Origin: a bacterium 1xD8-48
GTDB taxonomy: Bacteria; Bacillota; Clostridia; Lachnospirales; Lachnospiraceae
Length of the DNA stretch: 64,000 nucleotides
Assembly: GCA_009917455.1 (NCBI GenBank)
Contig: QZDS01000002.1
Location: 1 to 64,000 of the forward strand
Reading direction: 5' to 3'
The notes under the pieces are model-generated. The model had not been told where the DNA came from, made no database searches, and worked only from the letters and a program-made list of their open reading frames with translations. Shown here piece after piece: positions 34,920 to 43,701 of the stretch. The position numbers were made by a program, and so were the translations under genes. The first letter of the stretch is position 1. Every line of letters starts with the position of its first letter.

Positions 34920-36380
34920 ATGGAAACTGTCAGAAACCGGTGTCCGGGGTGCAGGCGGGTTAGCTGTGACGGCTGCGGCATTTATCAGAAAAAGACAGCC
35001 CCCGGCAGCGGGGAAATATATTTAAATAAACTGAATACGAATAAGCAGATAAGGGAGGAATTTCCCGAGGGCTTTGAGATGGAGCCGGGGGAAGGCATTG
35101 GAATTTCCTTTGACGTGGGGACAACCACCCTGGCAGGGATGCTCTGGGATTTAAAGGGGGGAATTCTTCTCGGCGCGGAAACGGCGGCCAATCCGCAGGC
35201 TGTTTTCGGCGCAGATGTTATCAGCAGAATCAGGGCGGCGGGCGAGGAGGCGGCTCTGAAAAAAATGCAGAGTCTTCTGGTGGAAAAGCTGGACGGGATG
35301 GCGGAGGCTTTGGAAAAGGCGGAACGGCCTTATGGTGCGACAGCCATTCGCAAGGCGGTCTTTGCAGGAAATACCGCCATGTGCGAAATCCTGCTGGGAA
35401 TAAAGCCGGATGGACTCTCGGGCGCGCCCTTTGTCCCTGATTATGAAAAGACAGTGGCGATAAAAGGGAGCAGGCTGGGGTTTCGTTTCCTGGAAAATAC
35501 AGATATCATTGTGCTGCCGCCCATAGGCGGTTATGTGGGCTCCGACGCATTGGCGGTTTATGGCTGTGTGAGCAGACAGGAGCCGGGAGGGCGCGTTCTG
35601 GCGGTGGATATCGGAACCAACGGGGAGATTCTCCTGCAGTGCGTCGGGGAAAACGGGAACCGCATCGGGTACGCCTGCTCGGCGGCGGCAGGACCGGCTC
35701 TTGAGGGCGGAGCCGTCAGTCAGGGAATGCGGGCGGCGGCGGGCGCCATAGACAGGGTTTCCACAAGCGGCAGTTTTCCCATGCAGGACATCATATGTCA
35801 TGTGCTGGGGGAGATTTCTCCGGCCGGTATTTGCGGTTCCGGTCTGGTGGACGCGCTGGCGGTGCTCTTAAAGACAGGCGTTCTGGACGATACGGGATAT
35901 ATGCGGAGTCCCGACGAGGCAAGGCTTGCAGGCGCTCCGGGGAGGATTTGCCGGAGAATCAGGCAAGACGGAGCCGTATGGAAGTTTCTCCTGACAGAGG
36001 AAGCACATCCGGTTTATCTGACGGCGGAGGATGTGCGTCAGCTGCAGCTGGCGGTCAGCGCGCTGCGCTCGGGAATGGAGATTTTATTAAAAAAAGCCGG
36101 CCTTCGGGCTAAGGAGATTGACAGAATTTATCTGGCGGGAGCTTTCGGGTGTTATATCAGAAAGGAAAGCGCACTCCTGGCAGGTCTATTGCCAAAGGTT
36201 CCGGAGGAAAAGGTGGTTCAGGCCGGAAACCTTGCCGGTGTGGGAAGCGCCATGGCGCTGCTTTCAAGGCCGGCGCTTGAGCGGATGGAGCAGGAATGCG
36301 GAATGCTTGAGCATGTGGAGCTGGCGGAGGAAGAGGAATTTAAGGAACAATTTTTAAAGCACCTGAATTTTAACTGCTGA
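34920..36380 (+). CDS. ASKHA-fold protein related to corrinoid-activating RACo (DUF4445)
   Basis: The 486-residue protein has an N-terminal four-cysteine cluster (Cys8, Cys11, Cys16, Cys19) instead of the plant-type 2Fe-2S domain of RACo. An ASKHA ATPase follows: SFDVGTTTLAGML, the second phosphate motif VLAVDIGTNGEIL, ICGSGLVDALAVL and the C-terminal LAGAFGCYI, with GNLAGVGSAMALL near the end. RACo-type proteins reduce inactive Co(II) corrinoid proteins at the cost of ATP. No corrinoid protein or methyltransferase is next to it, so the partner is encoded elsewhere. The ATG at 34920 has AAAGGA at good spacing. Confidence 0.75.
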   Translation: METVRNRCPGCRRVSCDGCGIYQKKTAPGSGEIYLNKLNTNKQIREEFPEGFEMEPGEGIGISFDVGTTTLAGMLWDLKGGILLGAETAANPQAVFGADVISRIRAAGEEAALKKMQSLLVEKLDGMAEALEKAERPYGATAIRKAVFAGNTAMCEILLGIKPDGLSGAPFVPDYEKTVAIKGSRLGFRFLENTDIIVLPPIGGYVGSDALAVYGCVSRQEPGGRVLAVDIGTNGEILLQCVGENGNRIGYACSAAAGPALEGGAVSQGMRAAAGAIDRVSTSGSFPMQDIICHVLGEISPAGICGSGLVDALAVLLKTGVLDDTGYMRSPDEARLAGAPGRICRRIRQDGAVWKFLLTEEAHPVYLTAEDVRQLQLAVSALRSGMEILLKKAGLRAKEIDRIYLAGAFGCYIRKESALLAGLLPKVPEEKVVQAGNLAGVGSAMALLSRPALERMEQECGMLEHVELAEEEEFKEQFLKHLNFNC

Positions 36381-36447
36381 TAATATTTTCCGGCAATATC
36401 GTGATGCTTTGGATAATCAGATAAAAATACAGAGAGAAGGGATAGAA

Positions 36448-37248
36448 ATGGACAGGAGTTTTTTGAAGGATAAAAAAAGAATTGTGGTAAAAATCGGAAC
36501 CACGACAATTACCCATGTGGATACAGGGCATTTGAACCTGATTAAAATGGAAAAGCTGGCGAGGGTTCTGACGGATATCAGAAATCAGAACAAGGAAATC
36601 GTCATTGTATCCTCCGGGGCAATCGGCGCGGGTAGAAAAGCGCTTGGAATGCAGCACAGGCCCCGCAGTCTTGCGGAAAAGCAGGCCTGCGCGGCGGTGG
36701 GACAGGCAAGGCTTATGATGATTTATCAGAAGCTTTTTGCGGAGTACAATCAGACCATTGCGCAGATTCTGATAACCAAAAGAACTATGACTAATGAAAT
36801 CAGCAGATGCAACGCGGAAAATACCTTTCGCGAGCTTTTAAGCCTTGGGGTGATTCCCATTGTAAATGAAAACGATACGGTTTCCACAGACCAGATTCAG
36901 GATGAAAATTTTGGCGATAACGATACGCTCTCCGCACTGGTGGCCCGGATGGTCTCGGCGGATATGCTGATACTTTTGTCGGACATTGACGGCCTTTACA
37001 CAGACGACCCCAGAAAAAATGCGGACGCCGGATTTATCAGCTGTGTGGAAAAAATCGACGAAAAATTATCCTCCTATGCCAAGGGAGCGGACACGCCCTT
37101 TGGCACGGGAGGAATGACTACAAAAATTGCGGCTGCTCAGATTGCCGGGGAATCCGGCGTGGATATGGTTATCGCCAATGGCGACGATGTGGTAAATATC
37201 AGCCGGATTCTGGAAGGAAAAGAGGTCGGCACGCTGTTTAAAGCGTAA
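36448..37248 (+). CDS. proB: Glutamate 5-kinase
   Basis: The 266-residue amino-acid kinase has VKIGTTTIT, VIVSSGAIGAG, VNENDTV, FGDNDTLSALVA and GTGGMTTKIAAA, the standard ProB motifs. It phosphorylates glutamate at the start of proline synthesis. The C-terminal PUA domain of longer ProB proteins is absent, as in some short forms. The ATG at 36448 follows AAGGG. No proA is adjacent; a converging DUF1015 gene follows after 22 bases. Confidence 0.93.
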   Translation: MDRSFLKDKKRIVVKIGTTTITHVDTGHLNLIKMEKLARVLTDIRNQNKEIVIVSSGAIGAGRKALGMQHRPRSLAEKQACAAVGQARLMMIYQKLFAEYNQTIAQILITKRTMTNEISRCNAENTFRELLSLGVIPIVNENDTVSTDQIQDENFGDNDTLSALVARMVSADMLILLSDIDGLYTDDPRKNADAGFISCVEKIDEKLSSYAKGADTPFGTGGMTTKIAAAQIAGESGVDMVIANGDDVVNISRILEGKEVGTLFKA

Positions 37249-37270
37249 GGGCAGCCTGACGCCGGCATTC

Positions 37271-38512
37271 TTAAGATAACCGGTGAATAAAAAGCCCGCT
37301 GCGCAGCTTCGGCTCAAACCAGGTGGATTTGGGAGGCATAAGGAGTCCGGCGTCGGCAACGGAAAGGAGCTCCTCTATGGAGGTGGCGTACATAGAGAAG
37401 GCGATTTCCATATCATGCGCCACCCGGCGTTCCAGCTCGTCAAGCCCCCGGATACCGCCCACGAAGTCGATTCGCCTGTCGGTTCTCGGGTCCTCAATGT
37501 TCAGTATGGGAGAGAGCAGATAATCCTGTAAAATGGAAACATCCAGCCCTTCTACCGGGTGGGCGGAGCGCAAAGCATTCCCGGCAGTAAGCAGATACCA
37601 GTTTCCGGCAAGGTACATGCCGAAAGTGCCCTTTTTTGCCGGGGCAACCTGCTCTTTTCCCTTACATTCAACAGAAAAACCGGCTTTCCTGACAGCGTCG
37701 ATGAAACTCTCAGGCGAAAGGCCGTTTAAATCCTTTACCACCCTGTTATAGGGCATGATGCAGAGCTGGTCATCGGGAAAAAGCACCGACAGAAAACGGT
37801 TATACTCTTCCCTGCCTGTAAAGTCCGAAGCCTCCGCGCGGCGTTTTTGCCCTATCTTAACCGCGGAGGCGCAGCGGTGATGGCCGTCTGCTATGTAGGT
37901 ACACGGGATTTGCGCAAAGAGCGCTTCCAGCCGGGAAATCACGGAAGCGTCCGATATGCGCCATACCCTGTGGGAGATGCCGTCGGCAGAAACAAAGTCA
38001 TATAATAAGGGCTGTGATTTTGCCATATTTACAATTTCATTAATTTCCCGACAGGAGCGGTACGCCAGAAAGACAGGGCCTGTATGGGCGCCCGTGACAT
38101 CCACGTGGCGGATACGGTCAAGCTCTTTATCTTCCCGGGTATTCTCGTGCTTTTTAATCAGATTATTCTGATAATCCTCCACAGAAGAACAGGCCGCGAT
38201 TCCGGTCTGGGAGCGGCCGTCCATAGTGAGCTCATAGATATAATAGCAGGGAATATCCTCCATAATAAAGGAACCGTCCAAAATCATATTATCTAAAATT
38301 TCTCTGGCCTTCGCGTAAACTTCAGGGGCGTACATGTCCGTGTCGGCAGGGAACTGAGTTTCCGCCCGGTCGATTTTAAGGAAGGACAGGGGCTCTTTTT
38401 GCACTTCCATGAGAGCCTCCTTCCTGCTGTAGACGTCATAGGGAAGGGCGGCAATCCGTCCCGCCAGTTCCGGCACGGGGCGTATACTTTGAAATGGGGT
38501 GACTTTTGGCAT
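37271..38512 (-). CDS. DUF1015 family protein (SerK/SbnI-like possible serine kinase)
   Basis: The 413-residue protein shows DUF1015 features: IAALPYDVYSRKEA near the N-terminus, FLKIDRAE, KKHENTREDKELDR, and YIADGHHRCASAVKIG in the middle. Related proteins SbnI and archaeal SerK phosphorylate free serine, and in Clostridia the family often accompanies serine biosynthesis genes. No serA or serC is in the window, so the activity is only inferred. It lies 30 bases downstream of the toxin gene on the same strand and could be read from the toxin-antitoxin promoter. Confidence 0.8.
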   Translation of the reverse strand: MPKVTPFQSIRPVPELAGRIAALPYDVYSRKEALMEVQKEPLSFLKIDRAETQFPADTDMYAPEVYAKAREILDNMILDGSFIMEDIPCYYIYELTMDGRSQTGIAACSSVEDYQNNLIKKHENTREDKELDRIRHVDVTGAHTGPVFLAYRSCREINEIVNMAKSQPLLYDFVSADGISHRVWRISDASVISRLEALFAQIPCTYIADGHHRCASAVKIGQKRRAEASDFTGREEYNRFLSVLFPDDQLCIMPYNRVVKDLNGLSPESFIDAVRKAGFSVECKGKEQVAPAKKGTFGMYLAGNWYLLTAGNALRSAHPVEGLDVSILQDYLLSPILNIEDPRTDRRIDFVGGIRGLDELERRVAHDMEIAFSMYATSIEELLSVADAGLLMPPKSTWFEPKLRSGLFIHRLS

Positions 38513-38542
38513 GAGGGTTCCTCCGTTTAGTTGGTTTATGCT

Positions 38543-38809
38543 TTATTTGTCATTGTAGTGCCCTTTGCACTGGGGTACAATAATGCTTTCATTGCTGACG
38601 GTATAAACAAGCCTGTCTTTTCCGTTAATCCGTCTGCTCCATGCGCCGTCAGGACTGTCCTTCAGGGGTTCTGGTTTTCCTTCGCCGGTAAATGGCTCCC
38701 GTTGGATGGACTTCAGGAGGCTGTTTATTTTTTTCAGGGTCCTTTTATCCTGTAACTGCCAGTAGAGGTATTCCTCCCATGCATCTTCGGCAAAGGTGAT
38801 TTTACTCAT
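38543..38809 (-). CDS. yoeB: Txe/YoeB-family mRNA interferase toxin
   Basis: The 88-residue protein has the YoeB pattern: AWEEYLYWQLQDKRTLKKIN, EPFTGEGKPEPLK, WSRRINGKDRLVY and the C-terminal CKGHYNDK with the catalytic His. YoeB cuts mRNA at the ribosomal A site. It overlaps the antitoxin gene by 8 bases. The antitoxin is of RelB/DinJ type rather than the usual YefM/Phd type. Confidence 0.92.
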   Translation of the reverse strand: MSKITFAEDAWEEYLYWQLQDKRTLKKINSLLKSIQREPFTGEGKPEPLKDSPDGAWSRRINGKDRLVYTVSNESIIVPQCKGHYNDK

Positions 38810-39074
38810 TTTCCATAGCCTCCAGTTCTTCCATCGTCTTTACGATTACCTGTCCGTTTTTTATCTGTCGGCTGGCTTTCCTTAATTGTTTCATGTTGAA
38901 ATCCGAGTAAAAGGGGTCTAAAGGAGCAGTTACCTCAAAAGGAATCCGGCGGTCCCGTAACGCCTTTTTTGCATAAATCATGAAAAAGGTGGTCAGATTC
39001 ATTCCCATTTCATCGCACATTTCATCCAGTTGTTTTTTCATTTCATCATCAAAGCGAAGGCTTACTGTAGTCAT
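38802..39074 (-). CDS. RelB/DinJ-family antitoxin
   Basis: The 90-residue protein begins MTTVSLRFDDEMKKQLDE, the ribbon-helix-helix DNA-binding end of RelB/DinJ antitoxins, with GMNLTTFFMIYAKKALRDRRIPFE typical of the family (quoted here in part: TTFFMIYAKKAL and RRIPFE). The C-terminal half should wrap the toxin. AAGGAAG precedes the ATG. It is the first gene of the pair and, by family rule, represses its own promoter at the inverted repeat upstream. Confidence 0.9.
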   Translation of the reverse strand: MTTVSLRFDDEMKKQLDEMCDEMGMNLTTFFMIYAKKALRDRRIPFEVTAPLDPFYSDFNMKQLRKASRQIKNGQVIVKTMEELEAMENE

Positions 39075-39118
39075 TCTATCACTTCCTTTCTAATCACATC
39101 GTACTTTAAAATGAAGCA

Positions 39119-39184
39119 AATTGCAAGAATTTGAATGATAATTCTTGCAATTATATTATATGATAAAGAATAAATATTATGCAA
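39119..39184 (-). promoter_or_regulatory. Promoter and operator of the toxin-antitoxin operon
   Basis: On the minus strand a -35-like TTGCAT (39179-39184), an 18-base spacer and TATAAT (39155-39160) are followed directly by a perfect 13-bp inverted repeat: AATTGCAAGAATT (39119-39131) and AATTCTTGCAATT (39140-39152), 8 bases apart. The repeat covers the expected transcription start, the usual place for an autorepressor. Confidence 0.7.
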
Positions 39185-39195
39185 AGACTGGTTTG

Positions 39196-40299
39196 TTAAT
39201 CCCACAAATTACCAAGATATTTATCCTCTATCCCGGCAAGGCGCTGCTTTACCTTAAGAACTTTGAAGATATTTTCCCGAAGCAGGTCTATAAGGGAACA
39301 GACGATATATATTGCAGCAGCGGTGAGCACTATGAGAGCCGTTTCCAGAGGGACGGGGAAGGACGCATAATGGGAAAAGCTCTGCTCTAAAAGATAATTC
39401 CATATCTGCGGCTGACCGTGAATGATATAGACGCTGAAAGCTGCCGGCGCAAAAAGCCTGATAATTTTGTTGACGCTCTGGGGAGTGCGGAGCCTTTCAA
39501 ACAACAGCAGAAGAAAAATCCCGGCGGCCAGCATAAAAGGCGAGGTGTGGTAAATGAGATAATTTCCGCCAAAGGCTGACAGCACGGGAACAAATCCGGT
39601 TTCCGCCGCAAGCCTGGACAGCCACATGATAAGAATCATCACTGAATATCCGAGGAATAGCTTCGCGAGGCCGGATGCTTTAAACAGGCCGTACTTTCCG
39701 ATATAACCGCCGATAATATATAATATCATCAGCCACCATGCGTTTGAGGACACGCCGAAAACATCTTTTCCGGGGAGGGTCTGCAAAACGGTAAAGGTAA
39801 CAAAAAGGCTGATTACAACGGCGCCAAGCTGTTTTTGGCTTAATTTGTTTATGGCGGAATTCAGCAGGGGGAGAAACATAAACAGGGCAAAATAAGCCGT
39901 AAAATACCAGTAGTAGCCGCTGAGTGTGGGCAGAAAAGCCCTTACCCAGTCCCGGAGTGTCACCGAGCCGGGAACAAAAACAGCAAAAATCAGGGTGATG
40001 CCTGCCGTGTAGAAAATAACCCGAAGCCACAGCAGGATAATATTATGATACCGGTATTTTGAATGGATTCCCACATAGCCGGAGATGAGGGCATAGCAGT
40101 TTACGGAGCAGTAGCCGACAATTTCCAGAAGCCACGCGGCTTTATACTGCGGGGACATGAATTCCACCGTTTCCAGAATGCCGCCCGGCCCTAAAATATG
40201 GGCGATGACCACCAAAAGCATTGCCAGCATCCGCAAAGCGTCTATGCCGTAATTGCGCCCGCCTTTTGCCGGCATGGCTGTATTATAATTTACATTCAT
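39196..40299 (-). CDS. Acyltransferase 3 family membrane protein (O-acetyltransferase)
   Basis: The 367-residue protein has about ten membrane helices and the family's catalytic arrangement, Arg then ten residues then His, in DALRMLAMLLVVIAHI. Such proteins acetylate sugars of the cell envelope on the outside, using cytoplasmic acetyl donors. The C-terminus retains FAPAAFSVYIIHGQ. I chose the ATG at 40299, after GGAGAA; a longer frame overlaps the barstar gene. The glycan target is unknown. Confidence 0.85.
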   Translation of the reverse strand: MNVNYNTAMPAKGGRNYGIDALRMLAMLLVVIAHILGPGGILETVEFMSPQYKAAWLLEIVGYCSVNCYALISGYVGIHSKYRYHNIILLWLRVIFYTAGITLIFAVFVPGSVTLRDWVRAFLPTLSGYYWYFTAYFALFMFLPLLNSAINKLSQKQLGAVVISLFVTFTVLQTLPGKDVFGVSSNAWWLMILYIIGGYIGKYGLFKASGLAKLFLGYSVMILIMWLSRLAAETGFVPVLSAFGGNYLIYHTSPFMLAAGIFLLLLFERLRTPQSVNKIIRLFAPAAFSVYIIHGQPQIWNYLLEQSFSHYASFPVPLETALIVLTAAAIYIVCSLIDLLRENIFKVLKVKQRLAGIEDKYLGNLWD

Positions 40300-40373
40300 T
40301 TTTGATTCTCCACATATTTTTTTCGGGGCTGTATTGCGGGAGCTAAAGGCGCCGCGTGATGAGAAGAGACGGG

Positions 40374-40643
40374 TTATTCCGCTGCCCATCCTATCAGGGC
40401 ATTGTCATTGGCTGCCCTCTGAATCACTTTTTCCAGAAGCAGAGCATAATTCCCGAGATGCTCTCTTAAAGCGGCCTCATTCACAAGTCTGATTTCCGCA
40501 TCCTCATGAAAATCGGTCAGGCAGTCGTACAAAGCGTCCAGATTGCCGCCGTACCAGCCGGGAAAATTCAGATTTTCCGCCAGAGTTTTATGGAGCGTTT
40601 CCCGGTCTGTAATTTTGTTCCCATCTAATACACAAATTCGCAT
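40374..40643 (-). CDS. Barstar-like ribonuclease inhibitor
   Basis: The 89-residue acidic protein matches barstar: MRICVLDGNKITD, then FPGWYGGNLDALYDCLTD, where the Trp-Tyr-Gly-Gly-Asn and following acids bind barnase. It has no signal peptide and stays in the cytoplasm. It lies 60 bases downstream of the barnase-like gene on the same strand and is its obvious immunity protein. Confidence 0.92.
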   Translation of the reverse strand: MRICVLDGNKITDRETLHKTLAENLNFPGWYGGNLDALYDCLTDFHEDAEIRLVNEAALREHLGNYALLLEKVIQRAANDNALIGWAAE

Positions 40644-40703
40644 ACTTCCACCTGTCTGTATCGGCTTTGTCCCGCCGCAGTATTTTTACAATTCTATGTG
40701 TTT

Positions 40704-41348
40704 TTAACCGTCAATGTCTTCTCCGTATAAAAGCTCAAAGGATTCATAGTGGTCCTCCGTATAGTAAATAAGGCCGTCGTTGGAAAAGACAATGCGTTTG
40801 GCTCCCCGTTTATCAGCGCCCAGGGTGTCGATATCGCATTCCGTATAGAACCGCCCTTCTTTTTCCGGCAGCAGTCCTTCATAATTGCCGAAACGGCTTC
40901 CCCCGATACACATGCCCGGCGCATAGGGCTCCAGAGAGCCGCCCTGCCATCCCAGTTTTTCCGCTTCCTTTTTGGTTATAAAATTGGAAGGCAGATGGCC
41001 GTAGAGGTGAATATAACGGGCGACGTCGTCCCTGGAGGTGTAGGCGCCGTTTTCGTCTGGCGCCGCCGGCTCCTCTGCCGGTGATTCCGTTTCAGGTTTT
41101 TCCGGGGCCGGCGTTACGCCGGTTTCCGCATTTTCTGCCTGAGGCACTGCCGGGGCCTCTGAGGATTCGGAGGGAGGACTTCCTTTGTCATCTTCATCCA
41201 CGGTACTTTCCACATCGATAATCGAGTTGTCTGCGGAAGCTTCGTTTGTTGTTGCCTGTGTCTGCAAAGCAGTATTACGGGAAGGCGCGCAGCCGGCAAG
41301 TAAGAAGGATAAAAGGAATATGGTAAAAATATTGAGGCGTTTCTTCAT
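40704..41348 (-). CDS. Barnase-like ribonuclease anchored as a lipoprotein
   Basis: The signal peptide ends in the lipobox FLLAGC, with Cys20 lipidated. A linker of about 80 residues rich in Glu, Pro, Ala and Ser follows (21-100). The barnase domain covers 101-210, with the structural TSRDDVARYIHLYGHLP and the catalytic residues Glu170 (YTECDI), Arg181 and Arg185, and His200 (EDHYESF), which correspond to Glu73, Arg83, Arg87 and His102 of barnase. All are present, so it should be an active guanyl-specific RNase tethered outside the membrane. Cotranscribed barstar protects the producer. The flexible linker suggests action at the cell surface or on neighbours. Confidence 0.88.
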   Translation of the reverse strand: MKKRLNIFTIFLLSFLLAGCAPSRNTALQTQATTNEASADNSIIDVESTVDEDDKGSPPSESSEAPAVPQAENAETGVTPAPEKPETESPAEEPAAPDENGAYTSRDDVARYIHLYGHLPSNFITKKEAEKLGWQGGSLEPYAPGMCIGGSRFGNYEGLLPEKEGRFYTECDIDTLGADKRGAKRIVFSNDGLIYYTEDHYESFELLYGEDIDG

Positions 41349-41666
41349 TTTTCAGTTTCTCCGTTTTTCATTATTGCCTTTTTCAGGCGGATTTTCTTCA
41401 TTATATATGGAAGGGATTGATATTACAAGATGAATCAGATTTTTAGAATGTGTTGTATGGGGGATAGGGGCGCAAGGGACGCACAAGGGTAGGGGGCATT
41501 CTTCGTCGCCGCGCTGTCTCTGGCTGGCCATGTGTAAATGATTGCAGCGTTATGGGGTATCACTGTGAAAATTGTGCATAATAAATAAATAATTATAGTA
41601 AAGTTCGAATAATTACAGCAAGTTTGTAAAATATACTGAAAGTACATTCTATAAACTAGACATTTA

Positions 41667-41695
41667 TTGAAAATAGAATACAAAAATTTTATAAT
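41667..41695 (+). promoter_or_regulatory. Sigma-A promoter of the nanE operon
   Basis: TTGAAA (41667-41672), a 17-base spacer and TATAAT (41690-41695) fit the housekeeping consensus. Transcription should start near 41702. Confidence 0.8.
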
Positions 41696-41703
41696 GATTA
41701 CAG

Positions 41704-41717
41704 TTGAAAGCTTTCAA
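41704..41717. promoter_or_regulatory. 14-bp palindromic operator at the nanE transcription start
   Basis: TTGAAAGCTTTCAA is a perfect palindrome that begins about 2 bases after the predicted start site. Its TGAAA...TTTCA halves resemble the sites of RpiR-family amino-sugar regulators, and an RpiR gene ends this operon. It is too short for a standard CcpA cre site. Confidence 0.65.
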
Positions 41718-41761
41718 ACTATTGGATTGGTATCCGTTGAAATCGGATAAGAGGTATACGG

Positions 41762-42460
41762 ATGAAAGACATTGAATGCCTTAGAGGTAAATTAATTGTT
41801 TCGTGCCAGGCACTTCCCCATGAACCGCTGTATTCTTCCTATATTATGGGGCGGATGGCGCAGGCGGCGCAGGAAGGGGGTGCGGCGGGAATCCGGGCGA
41901 ATACGCCGGAGGATATCAGAGAAATCAGGTCAAGGGTTGGTTTGCCGATTATAGGGATTATCAAGCAATGCTATGAAGGGAGCGACGTTTATATCACGCC
42001 AACGATGGCGGAGGTGGACAGACTGAGGGAGGTAAGGCCCGAAATCATTGCAGTTGACGCCACAAAGAGTCCCCGCCCATCTGGGATAACGCTGGAGAAC
42101 TTTGTGGCGCAGATAAGGGAAAAATATCCCGGGCAACTGCTGATGGCAGATTGCTCCACTGTGGAGGAGGCAATCCATGCGGACGAAATCGGCTTTGACT
42201 TTATCGGAACGACTCTGGTGGGATATACCAGACAGAGCAGGGGGGATGATTTAAGTAAGGATGATTTTGCCATTTTGAGGAAAATACTAAAAAGTGTGCG
42301 TCACCGGGTGATTGCGGAGGGAAAAATTAATACTCCCAAAAAAGCGAGAAGAGTGATAGAAATGGGGGCGTTCAGCGTTGTGGTAGGCTCAGTGATTACA
42401 CGTCCCCAGTTTATAACAAAAACTTTCGTGGAAGAGATAGAAAGGAAAAATAATTTATGA
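41762..42460 (+). CDS. nanE: N-acetylmannosamine-6-phosphate 2-epimerase
   Basis: The 232-residue TIM-barrel protein has [58 protein letters not shown], and VIAEGKI with the catalytic Glu, all NanE features. It converts ManNAc-6-phosphate to GlcNAc-6-phosphate. It opens the operon and overlaps the next gene by four bases. No nanA (sialate lyase) or nagA/nagB is in the window, so ManNAc seems to arrive from a source other than in-operon sialic acid cleavage. Confidence 0.93.
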   Translation: MKDIECLRGKLIVSCQALPHEPLYSSYIMGRMAQAAQEGGAAGIRANTPEDIREIRSRVGLPIIGIIKQCYEGSDVYITPTMAEVDRLREVRPEIIAVDATKSPRPSGITLENFVAQIREKYPGQLLMADCSTVEEAIHADEIGFDFIGTTLVGYTRQSRGDDLSKDDFAILRKILKSVRHRVIAEGKINTPKKARRVIEMGAFSVVVGSVITRPQFITKTFVEEIERKNNL

Positions 42461-43653
42461 ACAATGAATTGTACCGGAATTCCATTCAAAAAGGTCTGGA
42501 ATGGATAGAGAAAAATATGCTGACGATTTATGACGGTTATAACGGTATGTATGAGCGGATACGTATTGATAAAAAAATCAGGACGAACTGGGTGCGTCCC
42601 GATGGAAACACCGAACTGGCAAAGCTCCTTACCTTTGCAGAGTATTTTGGAAATGAAAAGAAGGCTGCCGAAAGATATGAGACTACAGTGCGCTGGCTGC
42701 AGAGAGCCCAGGACAATAACGTAAGGTCAGCGTGGTACGGTTCCTTTCCATTCTTCCTTATAGACGGCTATGACGACCGTCATGAGAGTAGCCAGGTGCG
42801 TTTTCAGAATGATAACGGGAAAATACTCCTGTACATGGTACAGATTTATGACAGGAACAAAGATGAGAGAATGCTGGAAATGGCGAAAAAACTTGCAGAT
42901 TACTGGACAGCTATTCAATTGGAGGAAGGGTGCTTTTTCCGTGAGGACGGTAAGACCTGCAGATTTTATAAGGGTCCCTGTTTTGTACTCTGGCCCGCTG
43001 TTGGGCTGTTGCTGCTCGGGAGACGCACCAGCGAGAGCCGTTATACGGAAGCCGCAAAACGCGGGCTTGCTTATGCAATGGGATTAATTAATGAAAGAAA
43101 CCGTATGATAACCTCCTACGAGCTGGACAAAACGGAAGACTGGCGTCCTGCATCTTCGGAAAGCGCAATTGCGCTGTATGTTTTCAGCCTTGCCTACAGG
43201 GAAACTGGAGATACCTCTTATAAGGAAGCGGCGCAGAAGGTGGCATCCTATGTGCTTAAACTGCAGGATGAGGGCGGCGCGATTGTGAACTGTCTGCCGG
43301 AGGAGGTGGGGAAGGGCTCGGACCTCCAGACCACACCGGAGCTTTGCGATATGGTTTACACTCAGGGCTTTGCGTTGATGGCTCTGACAGAAGCCGCCCG
43401 GGCGTTTGAAGAAGACAGATTTCGGGGGGCGGCAGAGAAACTGGCGGATTTTCTGGTGTCGGTTCAGTGCACCGATGAAGAGCCGGTTTTAGACGGCTCA
43501 TGGAGAGGCTCCTATAATGTAAAAACTAAGGAATGGGACGGTAGGTCGAACCAGAATAATCCCATTGACGAGGGCGGCAAATACTCTGCCTATACGGGCT
43601 GGTGTACGATTCCCATTATGCAGGGATTGGCCATGCTGTTGGAGACAGAATAA
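42457..43653 (+). CDS. (alpha/alpha)6-barrel protein, possible glycoside hydrolase, of unknown specificity
   Basis: The 398-residue soluble protein has repeated helical hairpins ([56 protein letters not shown] are three of them) and aromatic-rich loops ([31 protein letters not shown]), as in six-hairpin glycosidases. I cannot place it in a named GH family with confidence. The lack of a signal peptide, the overlap with nanE and the ABC importer downstream suggest that it cleaves an imported ManNAc-containing oligosaccharide in the cytoplasm. An isomerase-like role of the AGE superfamily is the main alternative. Confidence 0.6.
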   Translation: MNNELYRNSIQKGLEWIEKNMLTIYDGYNGMYERIRIDKKIRTNWVRPDGNTELAKLLTFAEYFGNEKKAAERYETTVRWLQRAQDNNVRSAWYGSFPFFLIDGYDDRHESSQVRFQNDNGKILLYMVQIYDRNKDERMLEMAKKLADYWTAIQLEEGCFFREDGKTCRFYKGPCFVLWPAVGLLLLGRRTSESRYTEAAKRGLAYAMGLINERNRMITSYELDKTEDWRPASSESAIALYVFSLAYRETGDTSYKEAAQKVASYVLKLQDEGGAIVNCLPEEVGKGSDLQTTPELCDMVYTQGFALMALTEAARAFEEDRFRGAAEKLADFLVSVQCTDEEPVLDGSWRGSYNVKTKEWDGRSNQNNPIDEGGKYSAYTGWCTIPIMQGLAMLLETE

Positions 43654-43701
43654 AGAGGAAACACAGAAAGGCCGTTTAGGGCGGCAAAAGGAGGAAAGAC
43701 T

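Larger units (their letters stand above)
41349..41761. other. Intergenic region between the barnase gene and nanE
   Basis: No gene is supported in these 413 bases. The left part is GC-richer and structureless to me. An imperfect pair of direct repeats (AATAATTATAG at 41588 and AATAATTACAG at 41608, 20 bases apart) precedes the nanE promoter and may be an activator site. Confidence 0.5.

Noticed and set aside
39119-39152. Terminator for the acyltransferase gene
   Set aside because: The inverted repeat is AT-rich with an 8-base spacer and no U run on the minus strand. It lies right after a -10 element, so an operator is more likely.
41704-41717. CcpA cre site
   Set aside because: The palindrome is a 14-bp dyad with a central GC and does not fit TGWAANCGNTNWCA in register. 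An RpiR operator fits the gene content better.
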